This document shows, in pieces, positions 10,701 to 25,700 of a stretch of DNA of 64,000 nt. The stretch spans positions 4,293,699 to 4,357,698 of the forward strand of contig JABAKD010000026.1 of the NCBI GenBank assembly GCA_012845835.1, given 5' to 3'. The notes beneath the pieces are model-generated. The model saw only the letters and a program-made list of their open reading frames with translations, was not told the DNA's origin and did no database searches. The translations under genes and the position numbers were made by a program. The DNA comes from Undaria pinnatifida (lineage: Eukaryota; Sar; Phaeophyceae; Laminariales; Alariaceae). Numbering within the stretch: position 1 is the stretch's first letter; each line of letters starts with the position of its first letter.

Positions 10701-13700
10701 ATGAAAATCTATGATCGCCCGGGTGTGCGCGTACGGTTGAAGGTGCGGTTGCTGAAAGCAGAGGTGATCGAGACACTACTCCACGATTGCATGACGTGGA
10801 GCCGGAAAAAGCCTGACTATGACGGGCTACGACTGGTTCACCACTCCATGCTCCTCCGATGCCTCGCATGGCGGAAACAGAAGCGCGACGACCACACCCC
10901 TATCGTACGCCGACGCGCTTGCCAAGACAGCTTCCGAGAGCATAGAGGCAATAGTGCGCAAACGGAGGATATTGTTTGCGGAATTCGTAGCACGTATGGA
11001 GGAGGAGCGTATGCCACAGAGGGTAATGTTTGGGGAGCTTGTTGTAGGTAAGGACTACTCAGGGGGGCAAGAGAAGAACTGGATGGTGCACCTAAAGGAG
11101 GATATGTCGGCCTTCGGAATGACGTTCGAAGAGTGGCGAAAGACTGCTCAGAAGGCTGGCAGATGGATTCGACGGATAGAGGAGGGAGCAGAGTCATTCA
11201 TGCGGAACTGGCATGACACAGAGATGCAGAGCTGCAGAGCGACACGCAAAGGCCGCGGCGGCGCCATCCACCGTTGGCATCTCTAAACGGCCGGGGGGAG
11301 GGGGGAAGGGGGGAAGGGGGGACGTCCTGCCCAAGAGACTGAAGTCTGGGTCTGGCCATCATCGTCTTGAAGTTTGGGCCTTCCAATGGCCGGCACATGC
11401 TAGCGTAATGCCGCCCTGACTTCTTCGCCTTGTTGCGTTCTCTCCCCAGCGCCATTGCTGCACTTGATACCCTCTGTGAGCCCAATGCCGTCTTTAAGTC
11501 AGTTCATAGGGTCTGCTGGTATGTTTTTTTCTTGTTTTTTTTTTATCCTCCGGCGGATGGGGCAAAATAAAGCTTAAGTTCACCACACTTCCACGTATTT
11601 TCATACGCGTCGGGTGTCGATTCAACTCAGTTGCTTTCGCAACCCAACGCTAGCTGTATGGTGTTTTTTTTTTCCTTTCCTTGCTTCCTCTTCTTGTGTG
11701 CCTTTTATTAATTATATTTTCTTTTCTTCCCTTTTTCGCTTTCTGTTCTTTCTCTTCTTTTCTTTTCTTTGTTTTTTTTTCCATTTGAGTTGAGTCTGTC
11801 GTGCGTATGCGTAGTGATAGGTAGTACGTGTAATATATGCGTGGTGGTCTTTTCTGGGTTGCAAGCGGTGTAGGCGGTTTTTCAGGCGCGAGTAATGAGA
11901 CGTATGCACCAGTTTGGACCTGGCGCAACGTAGACTGACTCCCGATTTCACTTTTTATATCTTTCTGGCGGAGACATGAATTGCGTCAGCTATTATATAT
12001 GTGCGTACCACCTTTGGTTTGTTATGTTTTTTCCGTGGGTTATTCCTCCTCTCCAGAGTGACGGGAGCCTGTCCTGTGACCACGGACTGATTATGCGAGT
12101 TATTGTGAGAACAACAAGTATGCGGAAGGCAAAGGATGCAAGAGTCTTGCCCTGCATTACGTCTTACACACCAGGCACGTATGTAAGAGGTCGCCCCGGT
12201 GGCGTATCAGCCTGGTATAGGTCAGTTTCGTGAGTTCGAATCCCCCCGAGTGCATATTCGTATATATTCGTGGGGACTTTTCTTGTGCACAAATTGACTG
12301 CGGAAAACGCGGGAGCGTGAGTTCGCAACACTCGATGAAAAATCGACGAGCAGTGGGATTGCTGAACCCCATGCGCGATAAAAATTGAAGGCAAGAACCG
12401 GGGGGGAGAAGGGACGACCCTGTGGCCACGGCTTGTCCAGAAGCTGGAAAGTAGAAGTGTGCGAAAAAGTAGAATGAAATAAAATAAGAGCACATGCTCT
12501 TGTTTGTACGTGGTTCGTACGAGATTCGGGTACGTATGCCTATCTGAGGCAGGCACGTGCCTAAAACGTATAAAAAAGACCTGATATACAAAGAAAAAAG
12601 GTCTCGGGGACGTTCTCGCACGACGACGTAATCGTCTCGCACGACGACGTAATCGTCAGATGTCATGAAGCATGATCAATGATACAGCGAGTACGAGTAT
12701 GATACCCCTCAAACCAGTCTACGAACCAGGTGTAATATGTTTTATGTTTGATTGTGCGTGCCCGTCTGAAATTGACATGCTACGAAGTGCCCACAATCCA
12801 CAAGCAAACGATACGCACGAAGGTCGCACTCGCAAAAACATTTTCAGTTGTAATAAGCAGGGCTGACCATGTCTCAAATGTCTCGGCACACATTGCGTGT
12901 TTGCGGGACTATGACGGGAAACTCGAAACAAACCGACGGTACTATTCTTCTGCGCCGGCCACACGAGGCAGCTGGGAGTGCGGGGGGGGGGGGGGTCCGC
13001 ACTGCTACGCTTAGCTACGCTATCACAGGGAGTTGCGCCACACGCCCGCAGCATGCTGGTACTTGTGTACTTCGTATGGTGGTGGACGACCCACGGTTCT
13101 TAAAGAATGTGTACTATGAATCCAAGTAATTTGTCACCAAAAACGTTGGTGAAGGTCTGAATGATCCTTATTGCGAATTGGGTGTCGAACGCCGCAGATA
13201 CGAACGCTTCAACAACTCCTTCCGGGACTAGACGCCTGCATGCTCGTCTGCCTCCCCGAGTCTCGATCCATCGCGTGTTGTGTGTTTTTAAACAACTTGC
13301 CAGGTACGACTTAATGTGATTCTTGTTTTGTATCGTACCTGGTATGTCTTACGATGCAGATACGAACGCTTCAGCAACTCCTTCCAGGACTAGACGCCTA
13401 CATGCTCGTGTACAAGTCCCCAAGGTTGCTGACCAGCGCACATTTGAAGAAGATTGTGCCCGCCAGGCTTGCGGCCATGGAGATGCTATTGCCGGGCGTC
13501 GATGTTCAGAGGTGAGATCGAGGGGATCAAGCGTCAACGGTCGTGCCAAGATGCAAATTGCGCAGTCCCGCAACCCTGCGTAGTCCTTAGCGATCCTAAC
13601 CCTTGCGACGCCCTACTATGCTGCAGTCCTGCCCAATGGGCCTTGCGAGTAGGGTTTTCTCCTTGCAAAATCCCACTCTAACGTTTCCCAACAAGCGGCA

Positions 13701-16700
13701 CGACCGGGCACGAGCACGTTGGGCACGTTGTGCTTGGTCCTTCGTATGATACAGCAACCTTGCATCTGCGGTTGGGTTTTGGTGCCAAACAGGAAAACGC
13801 ATATAGGTGGAAGCTTGTTTTGTTTCTGCTGTTAAGGCCGCGGGGGTTCTTAGACCCCCACCCATCTCCGGGTTTCCCGTTTACTCTTATCTAGATGTTT
13901 GTTTAGTGCAGTCAATTAATTACGCCGCATTTTTTAGCACGCTGCATTCCGACCTTCAGCTGCCGGGTGCGTCGGGAGACACGGGTCTTGTACGCATAGT
14001 GTTGCATCCATAGCACATCGTGACTATTTAGATTGGCCGTCCGCACGTTTTGAACGGAGGTCTACACCTCGAGTTTGGGGTGCTGCAGTCACTCACTCAG
14101 TGGTCCAAAATCGTCGAAATGCAGAAGAAACAAAATGAGACCAAAAAAAAAAAACACTGAACGTTTGCACTTCACTTGAGAACATCTACATCACACCATC
14201 ACCCCATCACAACTCACTCATCACTCACCACTCCTCACAACAAACCGCAGCCCGCGAAATCGAGACACGCTTACTATGAGGTGCGTGAGGGCGTCGGATG
14301 CAGCGGGCAGTAGTCCTAGGCAACCAGTAATGACTCGCGAGGTGATGTCGTGAAGTCAAAGTTGCCAGCCAGCATCACCAAAAAACGAAAATTTGCTCCC
14401 AAATCAACGATTTGATACGTTTCCGAGTTAGCACGTACTGCGATGGCTAGGGTTAGCACAACACGTATAAAGAAACCACGTTCACCAAAAAGTAGCTGGG
14501 ATCTTCACGGCGTTTTTTTTCAAACACTACTAGGTACCAGGTAGCAGGTATGCGTTCGTACTCGAACAAATTGCGGACGGGGAAAATTTGTGGCCGTTTG
14601 AGGTAGTCAAGTATTGCGGTAGAAGAACGACGAACAACGGCGAACAAGCTCTGAACTGTTGTCATTTTCATCATAATATTTTTCGATCCGAGAAAAGTGG
14701 ATCTTGCTTGTTAACTCTTATAACTCTATTTTCAAACCGTCAGTATTTTGTGGCGAAATGCCTTTTTGTTAAATATACTATTCCCCGCGGCCTTGACTCT
14801 GTGTGTGTTCATACCATACCATACCATACCATACCATACCATACCATACCATACCATACCATACCATACCATCATACCATGAGTACGGCCGCGTTGTGGT
14901 TTGTCAGGTTGGTGAAGCTTAACCCAGACCTGCTGCTGTACGACGTTGAAAAGACGCTGGCCCCGAGAATAAAACACCTGAAGAAACTCTTTCCTGAGTC
15001 TCCGAAGCTGCTTATGAGGGCGCCCGCGCTCCTGCTGCATGACACGGAGACCTTTCTCATCCCCAAGATTGAGGAGCTGGGCTCACTACTCCCCGGGATA
15101 GATGTGCTTCGTGTTGTCAGGCGAGTGGTCTTGTTGCTGCTATCGCTCGCCAGGAGGGCAATTGTGGTGGGTTGTCGGCGTTGCCGGCTGGTTGTCGGCT
15201 GGTTGTCGGCGTTCGTAGTGCTTTGTTCTGTCAGGGCGGGGCGGGAGAGAGGAGGGGGGTGCTCATTTGTTGCATGCCTTAGTCATTTGACCATTGACAA
15301 AGCATCGTTCCAGACGGAGCACCGTTTCTACTCGTAATAGAGACACCCTCAACAAGAGCGCTAATTACGTTTTGCCATGTATATCACATAACAGTATTTG
15401 CTTATCTTATCCCCTTCCTGTTTGGCCGCCCGGGGGGGGGGGGGAACTGCAGCCTCAACAAAACCGCCTCCACAATGGAAATCCAGCCTTGTTTCGAGTT
15501 AGGCTTCGCTTTGCTTAGCACCACGTTTTGGGAACAACCTATCAACACTTAGAATTTGAACGGGACGATTTTGGCATTAGTGTACCGCTGGTTCCCCCAG
15601 TGTTGCTGTAGCAATAATTTCTCCTTTTCGCCGCGCGTCGTTTGCTCAGACGCGAGCCAACGATCCTGTACTTAGACATCTCGCGCACCGTGAAGCAGCG
15701 ATTGGAGAACCTGGCGGACCTGCTGCCGGGCCAGAACGTGACGGCAATGGTCGGAAGGGTCCCTCGCCTGCTAACGAGCGACGTCTCTGGGATGGCACAG
15801 AAGGTGTTATAGGGTTACTGGAAATTTCCTGGAAATTTACTGAATAGCTACTGGAACATTATTGGAACGTTACTTGAAAGTGGTTGGAAAGTTGCTGTGA
15901 AGTTGCTGCGAACGTTACTTTAAATCTGCTATTAATAACTAGCGACGTATCTGGGATGGCACAGAAGGTGTGGTACAAGGCTACTGTTGTATAGTTGTTG
16001 TACAGTTGCTGTGACGTTCCGGTACGGTACTGCACACCGGTAGATGCTACTAACGCAACGGAGGTGAGAAAGGATAGAGTGCAGTCGGGCACCTCTTACC
16101 CTTCCCCCGACGTGTGTAGCTTCCCCTAACCCTAACAACCATGTACAACAGTGAATGCCAATCCTGGTGTTGTACTCTGTTTAGCGGTGGTCGTGTGAAA
16201 GCATGAAGGGATGTACGGCAGGGACGCACGCGGCCATTGTTTTTTGTTGTTGCCACGGCCATTCTAACCTGCCTGCCCTCCTCCGTCGCGCACCCTGTAA
16301 CCCATCAATGCGCCATTCCTGCATGGCAGCTTTCAAGCTTACGCTGGCTGCTAGGGCCGGACGCCGACCTCAAAAAGGTGGGTGTGGGGTGTGGAAGGCT
16401 TTGCCTGCTTTATTGAGAGGAGGCGTATCTTGATACGGTTCCCCTTCGGCTACGTATGAATACGCTACTACCAATACTAACACTACTACTACTACGACTA
16501 CAACTACTACTACTACCACCACCAACACTACTACCACTACTATCACTACTACCACTACTACCACTGTATCTAACATACACACCGGTATTCTGTTGTGTAA
16601 CATGAATACTGTAGTACCAGGTATCTCACATCAACACCCTACCAAGTGTCTGACATCAATATTCGACCATCTCATAACATCAGTGTTCTATGTAACGTGA

Positions 16701-19700
16701 GCATTGTAGTGTTTAACATGAAGATGAAGATTAAGATTAATGCTGTCGTAAATACTGGGGTTCGTTTACCGCAAAGCGGGCGCGAGAGCTTGGCGGGGCT
16801 GTGACCCCAAGGAGAAAACGACTTGTAGGTATTCAGGAAAACGTGTGCGCGTTTGCGGCCGTGATCGTGAGTACAGCGGTACAACAGCAGAATACAGTAG
16901 GAAAGCCTCCTTCTCAGCACCCTCAGCACCCTACTCTAGGATAGCCTCTGTCTTGACGCTCTTAACGCTCTTAACGCTCTTAACGCACGACTGAAGGGTA
17001 GCCTCCTTCCCATCACACTATTTTCGCATACTTGTACTAGCAGCTTCCTTATCAACGCACTGTGGAATACCCCCCTTCAAAGAGGCCTGCTCCAGGATAG
17101 TCTTGTTCTCACCGCGCCTTAGGTTTGCCTCCTTCCCAGTGCACTCTGCTATACTCTACTATTAACGGTAGACTTTTTTCCTCACCAGGGCCCTCTAGAC
17201 ATATAGAATCCAATCGTCCCCCAATGCGGTCTGCTCTTACACCTTGGAGTTTCCTTATCAGCGGCCTCTAGGGTAGCTTCCTTCTGAACTCTTTCAGGAG
17301 TGCATGAATTATCCACACTCATTCATGTAATTTACCGACGTTTTTCTTGGCACCGCTCCTCCCCCACCACAAACCTTGGAGGTGTCTCTGTTAGGAGTAA
17401 CAACGGTGCTCCGTCCCGGCATTGTAGGGATGCGAGAGTTGATCGTCACTTTACTCCGGTTCGGCATCAAAGTACTACACCCCACCCCCCCCCCCATTGG
17501 CGCGGTGTTCCCGGGACGACCTTTACTCAGATCGTACACCGCAAGCCGGATCTGCTCCTTTCCAACGTCGAGACCACGGTGGCCGCCAAGTTTCGCGAGC
17601 TGCAGCAGCTTTTCCCCGAAGGCGACGTGGTGCAAATGGTTGAGAGGGATGCCACTGTGCTGTTCTACGACTTCGAGAAGAGCATCAACGTTAAGGTGCG
17701 ATGGTTGCTTGTAGATTGAGTTTGGTGTTTGTGCCGCGCCTAGTGGCAGGGCTAGGTCGGGAACGGGGAGGGGGGCGAGTGGGGCGAGTGGTAATGGTTC
17801 TTGATAGGGGGGGGGGGCGTTTAGTTTATTTTTCCGTTGCGGTGGAGAGGCGTTTTGGTGTTGTGTTGTCAGTACGTGTGCAGATGAGGTGTTTTCGTTT
17901 TTGCTTTTTTCGTTACCGAATTCACCAGATGGGCATGCCGCCATGAGGTTTATGTATCCTGTTTGCTAGGTTGTGTGCGCGGTGTTCCTATGGAGGCTTG
18001 TGTTTTGGAACTTATGGTGATTCTACGTAGTACACAGTAGAGCCTTGATAATTTTGCATCCTTAGCCTACCTCTCCTTGCCTTGGATTGTGCCTTAGATT
18101 ACGCGCACCGGTAGGTGTTGGTCGACTGGATATTTTCGCGTTGCTCCGGGGGTTCCGAGATTTTCACGACCTCTTTGTATAGCTTAACCAGTGAACGATA
18201 TGGCAGCCTGCGATATTTTTTGTGGCGGATTGTTCAGTGGTTAGGGTGTACCTGTAACGAAAACGCAACCTTGGATACATCCGTGCGGCCGTTAAGCATG
18301 TTGTATGCTGTATGCTGTATGCTGTATGCTGCACCAGGTAGAATCTAACACTCTATTTCCTGTGTTTACTGTGGTGGTTGTTCTCGGCAGGTTGACTGCT
18401 GGCGAGAACGAGTGTCGAACGTGACCGAGTTGGACCATATGATCACAGCGTACCCCGTGCTGTTGTCGTACAGTCTCGACACTACCGTCTCCCGACTCGA
18501 CTTCCTCATACAGGTACAGTATAGTGTCTTGTTTGTCTCATTAATCGTCACTATTCAGAGCGACGATCTGATGATGCCAGGTAATTAACAGCAGTATCAA
18601 CGCCGCACAACTCTCTGTGCGTGTAAATGCATGAAGAACGGTGTGCATTGCGTATTCTGCGATTTTTACGTTGTGAAGAGGGTGTGGTTCTGTAGCTCTG
18701 TGCTTGCGGGAGACGTTTTGCAGTGATTGTTTCGGTTGTTGATTACCATCGTGCCAAACTCTTTTTACAAGCTCATTACTCGTCACTCGTATGAGCGGCA
18801 CAAGGGGGTCTTGCCAATCTGTTTTACAAGCTCAGTACTCGTCACTCGTGTGAACGTTACACGGAGGCATTCACCGTTCCTGCACGCACGTACTTGGGCT
18901 GCTGTAAAAAAATATTGCGCCCACCTGTCAGTTCCAAAAACGGCGGACTTTTAAAAGAGAGATTTTCGAAAAAAAAAAATATCCCACTGCGCGAGGCTTA
19001 AGCGTTGCGGGGGGGGGTGCCGAAACGTGTCTTAGGCGTGTCTTAGGCGTGTCTGATACTTTCTCCATTATTCCAGTCTACCCTAGTAGCACGTTGCCCT
19101 TGTACCGTCTACTACACCATTATTTTCATTTTTTTCTTCGTCACCCTAAGGCCTGAGGTTAGCAAAAGCTGTCCGCAGCGTACGTCTGGATGTCCGCTCC
19201 TGCATCATCTTATTGTCGCTTGTACGACAAGCTCATGGTCTAACGGCAGTCTACCATTCGCCCGACCTCACCGTCGTCGAATACACACTATTAATAGGGC
19301 TCTTTTGTTGGCTGTACTTCATTCACGGCTGTTGATAGTTACTAGATGGATAGCGGAGTATAATCCAACTAACTTTCTTAGTCCGTATTCATAAAAACCG
19401 CACATCGCGCCAAAAAAGAGAAATAACTAAAATCGCGCCACAATCAGGGCAGTTGGATGCAAAGGCAAAGGCAAAGAAACCGCCACTCACCGGGCGCAAG
19501 CAACTAACAAGTAAATGTAATAACACTCATTAGCTAGTCGGCGTTGTATAACTGCGAGTCTTGAAAATGTGCACCAGTATGGCCTGATACCTACGTTCGC
19601 TGAGTTCCAATTCATTTTTCATCATGTTTTTTTTGTGGTGGACGTGCTGCTTGCTTCCGCCATGATATATTTGCGTGTACCACTTACCACTTGGCGTTAA

Positions 19701-22700
19701 TTGAAGCTTTATTTCCCTTGTGTAGTATTCCACTCCAGAGTGACTGGAGCTTGTCTGTAACAACATCAACAACAATTTACAGCCCAAACTGTTACCCACT
19801 GTTGATGCACCGCCATTCACCACCTTGCACCGGCAGACGAACGGTACGCAGATAAACGCCTCCAAGCTCCGACAGGTTTCTCAAACCCCGAGGAGGGACT
19901 GGGATGCTGCCCACGGCGAAAAGTACAGGTGGGTGCCACAGCCGCAACTGCTGTCGTGCGGCATCCGTGACTGTTATCGTAAACCTGAAGGTATACTCGG
20001 TGCAAACCACACCAACAGCAGCAGCAGTAGTAGCAGAAGCGGCAGCAGCGGTATGATATCAGCAGCATCAGTAGCAGAAGCGACAGCAACGTCGGCGGCG
20101 GCAGCAGCAGCAGCCAATAGTAGAACGTTTAGCGATATTTTGCATCGTCAACTGGGTGTGTGTTGATATGTTGGCGTGTCGGTGAAAGTATGTCTCGGTG
20201 TATCGATTGGTCGATACCTGGTATGCGTCGGTCGATATACCGGTGTATCCAACTATCGATTTATCGATTGCCGATGTATGGACATATCGGGGTATCGATA
20301 TATCGATAGTTCGGTAGGGCTGCGTACTGATAGCCTCAATCAGTAGACATGATACTGACTTCGTCAGCAATCAGTATACTAATACTGGGCGGCATCAGTG
20401 TACTGGGTTTGAGCGAAGCGAGCTAACAAAAATTACAAACGTATAAAAAAAGCAGCCCCAAATTACGCAGGAACGCAAAATGCTACTGAACGCAGAGAAA
20501 GACAACTGGCAGAAAACGATATCTCTCCTCTCAGACGTGTACCCCTCTCTCCTCTCTTCTCCCGTATGGCTCATTTTGTATCGATTTTCAGTATGTAATA
20601 TGGCGTTTTTCTTTCGCAATACCAAATCTATTGGCAACCTACTTTTTGCGGGCTCAATCAGTAGATACAGTAGATGCTGCCAGTAGTTATGTACTTGCAG
20701 TAGATGCTGTACCAATAACTACCCCTGAAGTGAGGAGCTTCAGAAAAGCAACGGTCTTGTGACCGTCATGTGAACGTCACATGACGGTCATATAACGGTC
20801 ATATCACGCCTACCGTAGCGTGTGCCCAGCATACTACTACCTTTAATAATAAATATTACTATTGATACTAATATTAACTCTTTGACGTAGTATCGTTTGT
20901 CGCTTTTCTCAATTTCGCGGTTCGTTGCCGCGCACGCTATGCTGAGCAGAAAGTTCCTGGAGCGCAAAGTGGAGGGGCCGTCGGTGCTACGGTTGTGGCC
21001 GGGGCTTTACTTCGACAGCGACACTTTCAGCGATGGCGACGGCGGTGGCGGGAGCGTTGGCAGCCCTAGGCGCAACCGCGTTGAAGGAGACGGCGTGGCT
21101 GTCCGCATGCAGGCAAGCTTTCTTACTGTACCGCGCTTGTAGTACGTGTTACTGCTGTGCTTGGTTCGGTTCTAAAATTACGTCGATGTGTTGTTGATGT
21201 ATTTGGTGGTGCGAGTGCGATCGCCCTCTTTTTATGTTTGAAGCCTTGACGTTTTTTCGTCAAAAGTGTAGGGCACACGACCGCTCCTCCCCTTTAAAGA
21301 CACGCATACCTAGAGGATTTGATACTCTCACGCCCTTTTCCCCCGGAGTTACGAGGGATACTGTGCTGGCCGTCGTCAGTCACACCTGTAGTACTGTACG
21401 AGTTTCATCCTAAAACTAGTACCTTACGTCTAGACGGCCGTCCGCCTAGACGGCCGTCCGACACAGGCGTCAACAGCCGTCTCCTGCGATAGTTGGTCGC
21501 AACAGTCGTTTGCGTCTCTTCTGGCTGACTGCTTCGATGCCTCGGTGCTTCGAACGTGTGGTGTGTGACCTGTGTGTTGTGCCTGTTAGGACGATGGAAG
21601 CGTGCTAACGACGACGCCGAGTGCTGCTGCTGCCAAGGCGGCGACGGCCCACGTCAAGTCTCTCGAGCGACAGTACGGGAGCAACATCAAGGTGACCGTT
21701 CCTCCCTTCATACCTTCCGTATTTACTCTCAACTTGTGTTTGAATGTTGTCGCGTACTGGCCAGGCCTCTCGAGCGACAGTACGAGAGCTACATCAAAGT
21801 GACCCTTGCTTCCTCCTTCATCCTTCCTTGTTTCCTCCCACGCTGTTTCTAAGGTTTTGTCGCGCACTGTACTACGCTTGCCCTCACGCCCTCACCAACC
21901 CTCCCACAATCGCTTACTACACCTGATTTTGCCACTTTTTTCCGAAAATCGCCTGTTTTCGTAGGAAACCCAGCTGCGTTTCAGCTCGGCCTTAAGGAGG
22001 GGCAAACACGGGGCGAATCCAACGGAGATGGACATGATCCTGTATGACATCAAGTCTTTCGACCAGCAGGTATAATAGCTGGTGCTCCTTAACCCCTTTA
22101 GAGCCCCGAAATCTGTCCACATACTAACTTGAAGTAATTTTGTAAAAAAAAAGGGTTTCCAGTTGTGATGGCGTTTACAGCGGTGGTTTTGTGGGCTGTG
22201 TTGCGTTTGCGATGGTGTTTCAGCGGCGACACTGTGGCGGTGGTGTTTTTAAGCAGTGGTGGTTTAGCTGTGACGTTTTAGCGGTGATGTTTTAGAAGTG
22301 TTTTTTTAGAGGTGACGTTTTGGCGGGGTTGCTTGTTGTGGCGGTGCTTTAGAGGTGTTGCTTTGGCGGCGACGCTTTAGACGGTGGCGCTTTGGCGGTG
22401 ATGCTTTGGTGGTGGTGTTTTTCGGGTGATACTTTAGTGGCGGTGCTTCGATGGGGTTGCTTTTAATGGCGATGCTTTAGCGGCGAGGCTTTAGAGGTGA
22501 TACGTTACCGGTGGTGATGGTGCTTTGGCGGTGATGGTGTAGCGGTAAGGATTTAGCGGTGAAGCTTTAATGCTGAGGCTTTAGCGGGAATGCTTTAGCC
22601 TGTGATATTTAAGCGGTGATGCTTTAGCGCTCATGTTTTGGTGATGTAGCTGTAGCGGTGAAGCTTTTGCGCGCGCGCTTGTAACCTAGAAAGCAAACAC

Positions 22701-25700
22701 CGGACGTTTTCGCTTTCCGAATGCGGTCCGCGCGACGAGAGGTTAAGCATAATTCTACCTTCGTCCAGATTGGCATTAATTACCTTCTAGATCGCTGTTG
22801 TGCGGGATTACTGAGGTGCTGTTGCTGGTGCTGTGCGTGGGATGGGGGGTGGTGTCGTGCTGTACCGGATAGTGCTCTACTGGTGTTATATTATAGCTGG
22901 TCACTGCTTTTTTTGCTGGTGCTATGCGTTGGATGTTGTCGCTAAATTGTGTTTTGTGCGGGTGCTGTACGTGGAGTGTTGTCGCTTAATCGTGTTTTTG
23001 ATCGGATCACTATTTTTTTTTGCTAGTGCTGTGCGTAAGATGCTGTCGGTACACCGTGTTTTTTATTTGGCGCCTAAACCGTGTTTTGTTTTGGCGCAGG
23101 TGCGGAAGCTGGCGATGGGGACGCGGATGAAGAGGTTCAGGGAGTTACTGCCAGGCCTGAACGCAGACAAGCTTTTCAAGGACTTCCCGCAAGTCGTCAT
23201 GATGGACCTTAAGAAGGTGACATTTATTAGGTTTAGAGGCCGTCAGAAGATCGGCTTTGGCCAGCTTTGGCCAGCTTTGGTCAGCTTTTTTTGGGAAGTG
23301 TTGACGTTTAGTGTGGTGAGGGTGGTGAGGGTGGGCGGTAAGAAGGCTGCTTTTGGGAAGTGTTAGCATTAATTGTGGATTGTGGTGCCGATGGATCTTT
23401 AAAAGGCCACGTTTGGGACGTAATTTATGTGTTTTGCCGTGACTAGACCCTAAGAAGACCATATTTCAGTATGACTGGCATGTACCAGGTATTGCCGCCA
23501 AGTAGTGGTCATGACGGACCTTAAGAAGGTCAGTTCCCAACTACTGTAGTTAATTAACCCTTATGACCGCAAGTATGTGAGGGTTGCCGTGTGTGCGATT
23601 GGAGATTGCTGTGATACGCACGAACCCTGGCTTCCACAAGTAGCCATTTTCACATAATTAATGGCGCCCTCATCGTGTACTTGGTATATCGCCTCGCCGT
23701 CTGCCTCGCGATGTGCATCGCTACATGCGTCACTCGCTTCGCCTCTATCTCGCAGTATGCCTCGTTGTCTTGAACGTATCGCTGTCCTACATGCGCCGCC
23801 ATCTTAAATGATCCGTCGTCTTACTCGCTGTCTTATCGAATTTGCGATCTTAAAGGCCTCGCTGTATTATATGGTTCGTGGTCATGCACGCTGCCTTAAG
23901 TGCCTCGCCGTTTTAAATGCTTCGCTCTCGCTGTCTTGAGGCATTCGCCCGCTAGCATGACTCGCTGTCTCAAACGCTTCGCTGTCTGAAATGCCCTGCG
24001 GTCTTCAATCCTTCGTTGTCGTAAATTCCTCAGGTGGAAGAGAGGGTCCAGGAACTGCGCGAGCTGTTGTGCGGTTCGGACGTCTCCAGCGCGGTATCCA
24101 TCGCGCCAAACCTACTCCTCAACGACGTCCAGACCTGCTTGAGGCCTCGCATGACCCGTCTAGTGGTGGCACTCACGGCCAAGCAGATGGAAGGCGTTTT
24201 GGATGGCGATAAGGTACGTTCACACACGTCGGATAGATCGTGATACGCGTGACCTAGATCGTACAGATGGTAATCTTGCCAAGATCGTGCGGATCATTTT
24301 TTGGGACATATCTATGTTTGTACCAGGTATGTATGTGTATATTACAGATCACGTTTATTCGCTTACAATTTGTGAAGGCATGCTCGTTAGTTATCATCCA
24401 ATTATTTATAATTGCCTCTGTTATCCGCGTGCCATAGATGAAAGGCACGATCGTGTCGTATCTACGATTTTGTTTTCATAAGTGAAAAACACACATGCGC
24501 ATGTAAATACCGAAATACAGCTCGGTTGCCGCTCTTTTTTTGTTGTCTCCGTTATCATTTTGCCGCAGCTGGATGACATGGCTGTGCGGTATGTAGTATG
24601 TAGAAAGAACGACAACAGCAACCGCCGCAAAAGCAACGGTTTGTTCGTGCGTGTGCGGTATATAGTATGTAGAAAGACCGACCGAAACAACCACCACCAC
24701 AACAACGTTTTATTGGTATGCCGCACGCACGCGTATGTACATCTACTGGCCCTAACCGTTTACTTGTGTCTTCAGGTGAAAGGCATGGTGGTGAGATGCC
24801 CGCAGCTGCTGCTGAGCGACGTCCGCAACGTGGTGGTGCCGTCTCTGCAGTACATGCTCCGATCTACCTCGGACCACGACGAGCTGGCCAAGCGTCTCTT
24901 CAGGGATCCCAGCCTCCTCGTCGTGAGTGTATTAGTGTATGTTAGAATGGTACTAACTGTACTATTACTAGTAGTCATGTCGAAGATATACTCTCTCCCC
25001 GAAAAGTGTATTTAGTAACAGGTACCTGGCACAATTTGTTTCATTTACTTACCTTTTGAGCTGGCCAAGCGTCTCTTGAGGGATTCCAGCCTCCTTGTCG
25101 TGAGTCGAGTCTCATTGTGAATGCTGCTCTTGTCGTATGCCACTCTTGATGTTCACATGTATATGGTACATGATACCCTAACGATCGTTGCTAATTCCAG
25201 CCTCCTCGTCGTGAGTCGAGTCTCATTGTGCATGCTGCCCTTGTCGTATTCTACTCTTGATATTCACATGTATATAATGTATGGAGTGTATTTTTCTTTT
25301 CTTTTTTATGATACATTATACCCCAATGAGCGCTGCCAATCACAATGATCTACCGCTGCGTTTTTTTTTTTCTGGCGTATCATTCTGCACCTTCACGCGC
25401 CATTAAAATCAAACATTCAATTAGTTACCTGGTAAGGCCTAACGCCTACCTAGAACCAATTCGGCTCACAATCCTGGAACCACCTCTTCCGCTGTGTGGC
25501 GATTCCTTTTGTATTATTCTGCGCCTTCACCGACCTGTTAACCCTTTTGTGACTTGATTTGTATTACAGCGACAAAATAAAGGATTCACGCGTTCTTGTC
25601 ATGGTGCGAGCATGCTCTTCATGCAAACCACGGCAGAGCTTGCAAGCTGTACGCGTATCTTAAAGGTACTTGCGTTGGAGGTTGACAGTAAAAAACGCCG

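Larger units (their letters stand above)
11287..13190. other. Intron 1 remainder: repeats, no exon recognised
   Basis: The stretch holds poly-G and T-rich tracts (11290-11330, 11660-11790), a copy of a dispersed 110-bp repeat (11987-12110), a tRNA-like SINE candidate (12186-12300) and a 21-bp direct duplication containing CGACGACGTAATCGT at 12615-12657. No coding exon was recognised. Confidence 0.5.
18514..20949. other. Intron(s) between exons 7 and 8
   Basis: Exon 7 ends in phase 0 and exon 8 starts with one base of a split codon, so at least one exon ending in phase 2 must lie here. The best candidate is the 17-nt one at 19163-19179. The rest holds a dispersed-repeat copy (19665-19770), short direct repeats of CTCAGTACTCGTCACTCGT (about 18772-18848), a GCAGCAGCA-rich tract (20020-20115) and a perfect hairpin (20760-20790). 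Confidence 0.5.

Noticed and set aside
16120-16140. CCCTAACCCTAAC telomere-like words (also at 14452, 29968, 40052, 58790)
   Set aside because: Only one to three units each; interstitial two-unit matches are common and there is no sign of a chromosome end.
18228-18300. tRNA-like A-box GTTCAGTGGTTAGGGT
   Set aside because: No B-box or clover-leaf arms follow.
25582-25676. Exon-like stretch between TTACAG and GTACTT in intron 13
   Set aside because: It is open in phase 0 but the product does not resemble mTERF, and exon 13 joins exon 14 perfectly without it (SLLV then VGVGPLARL).
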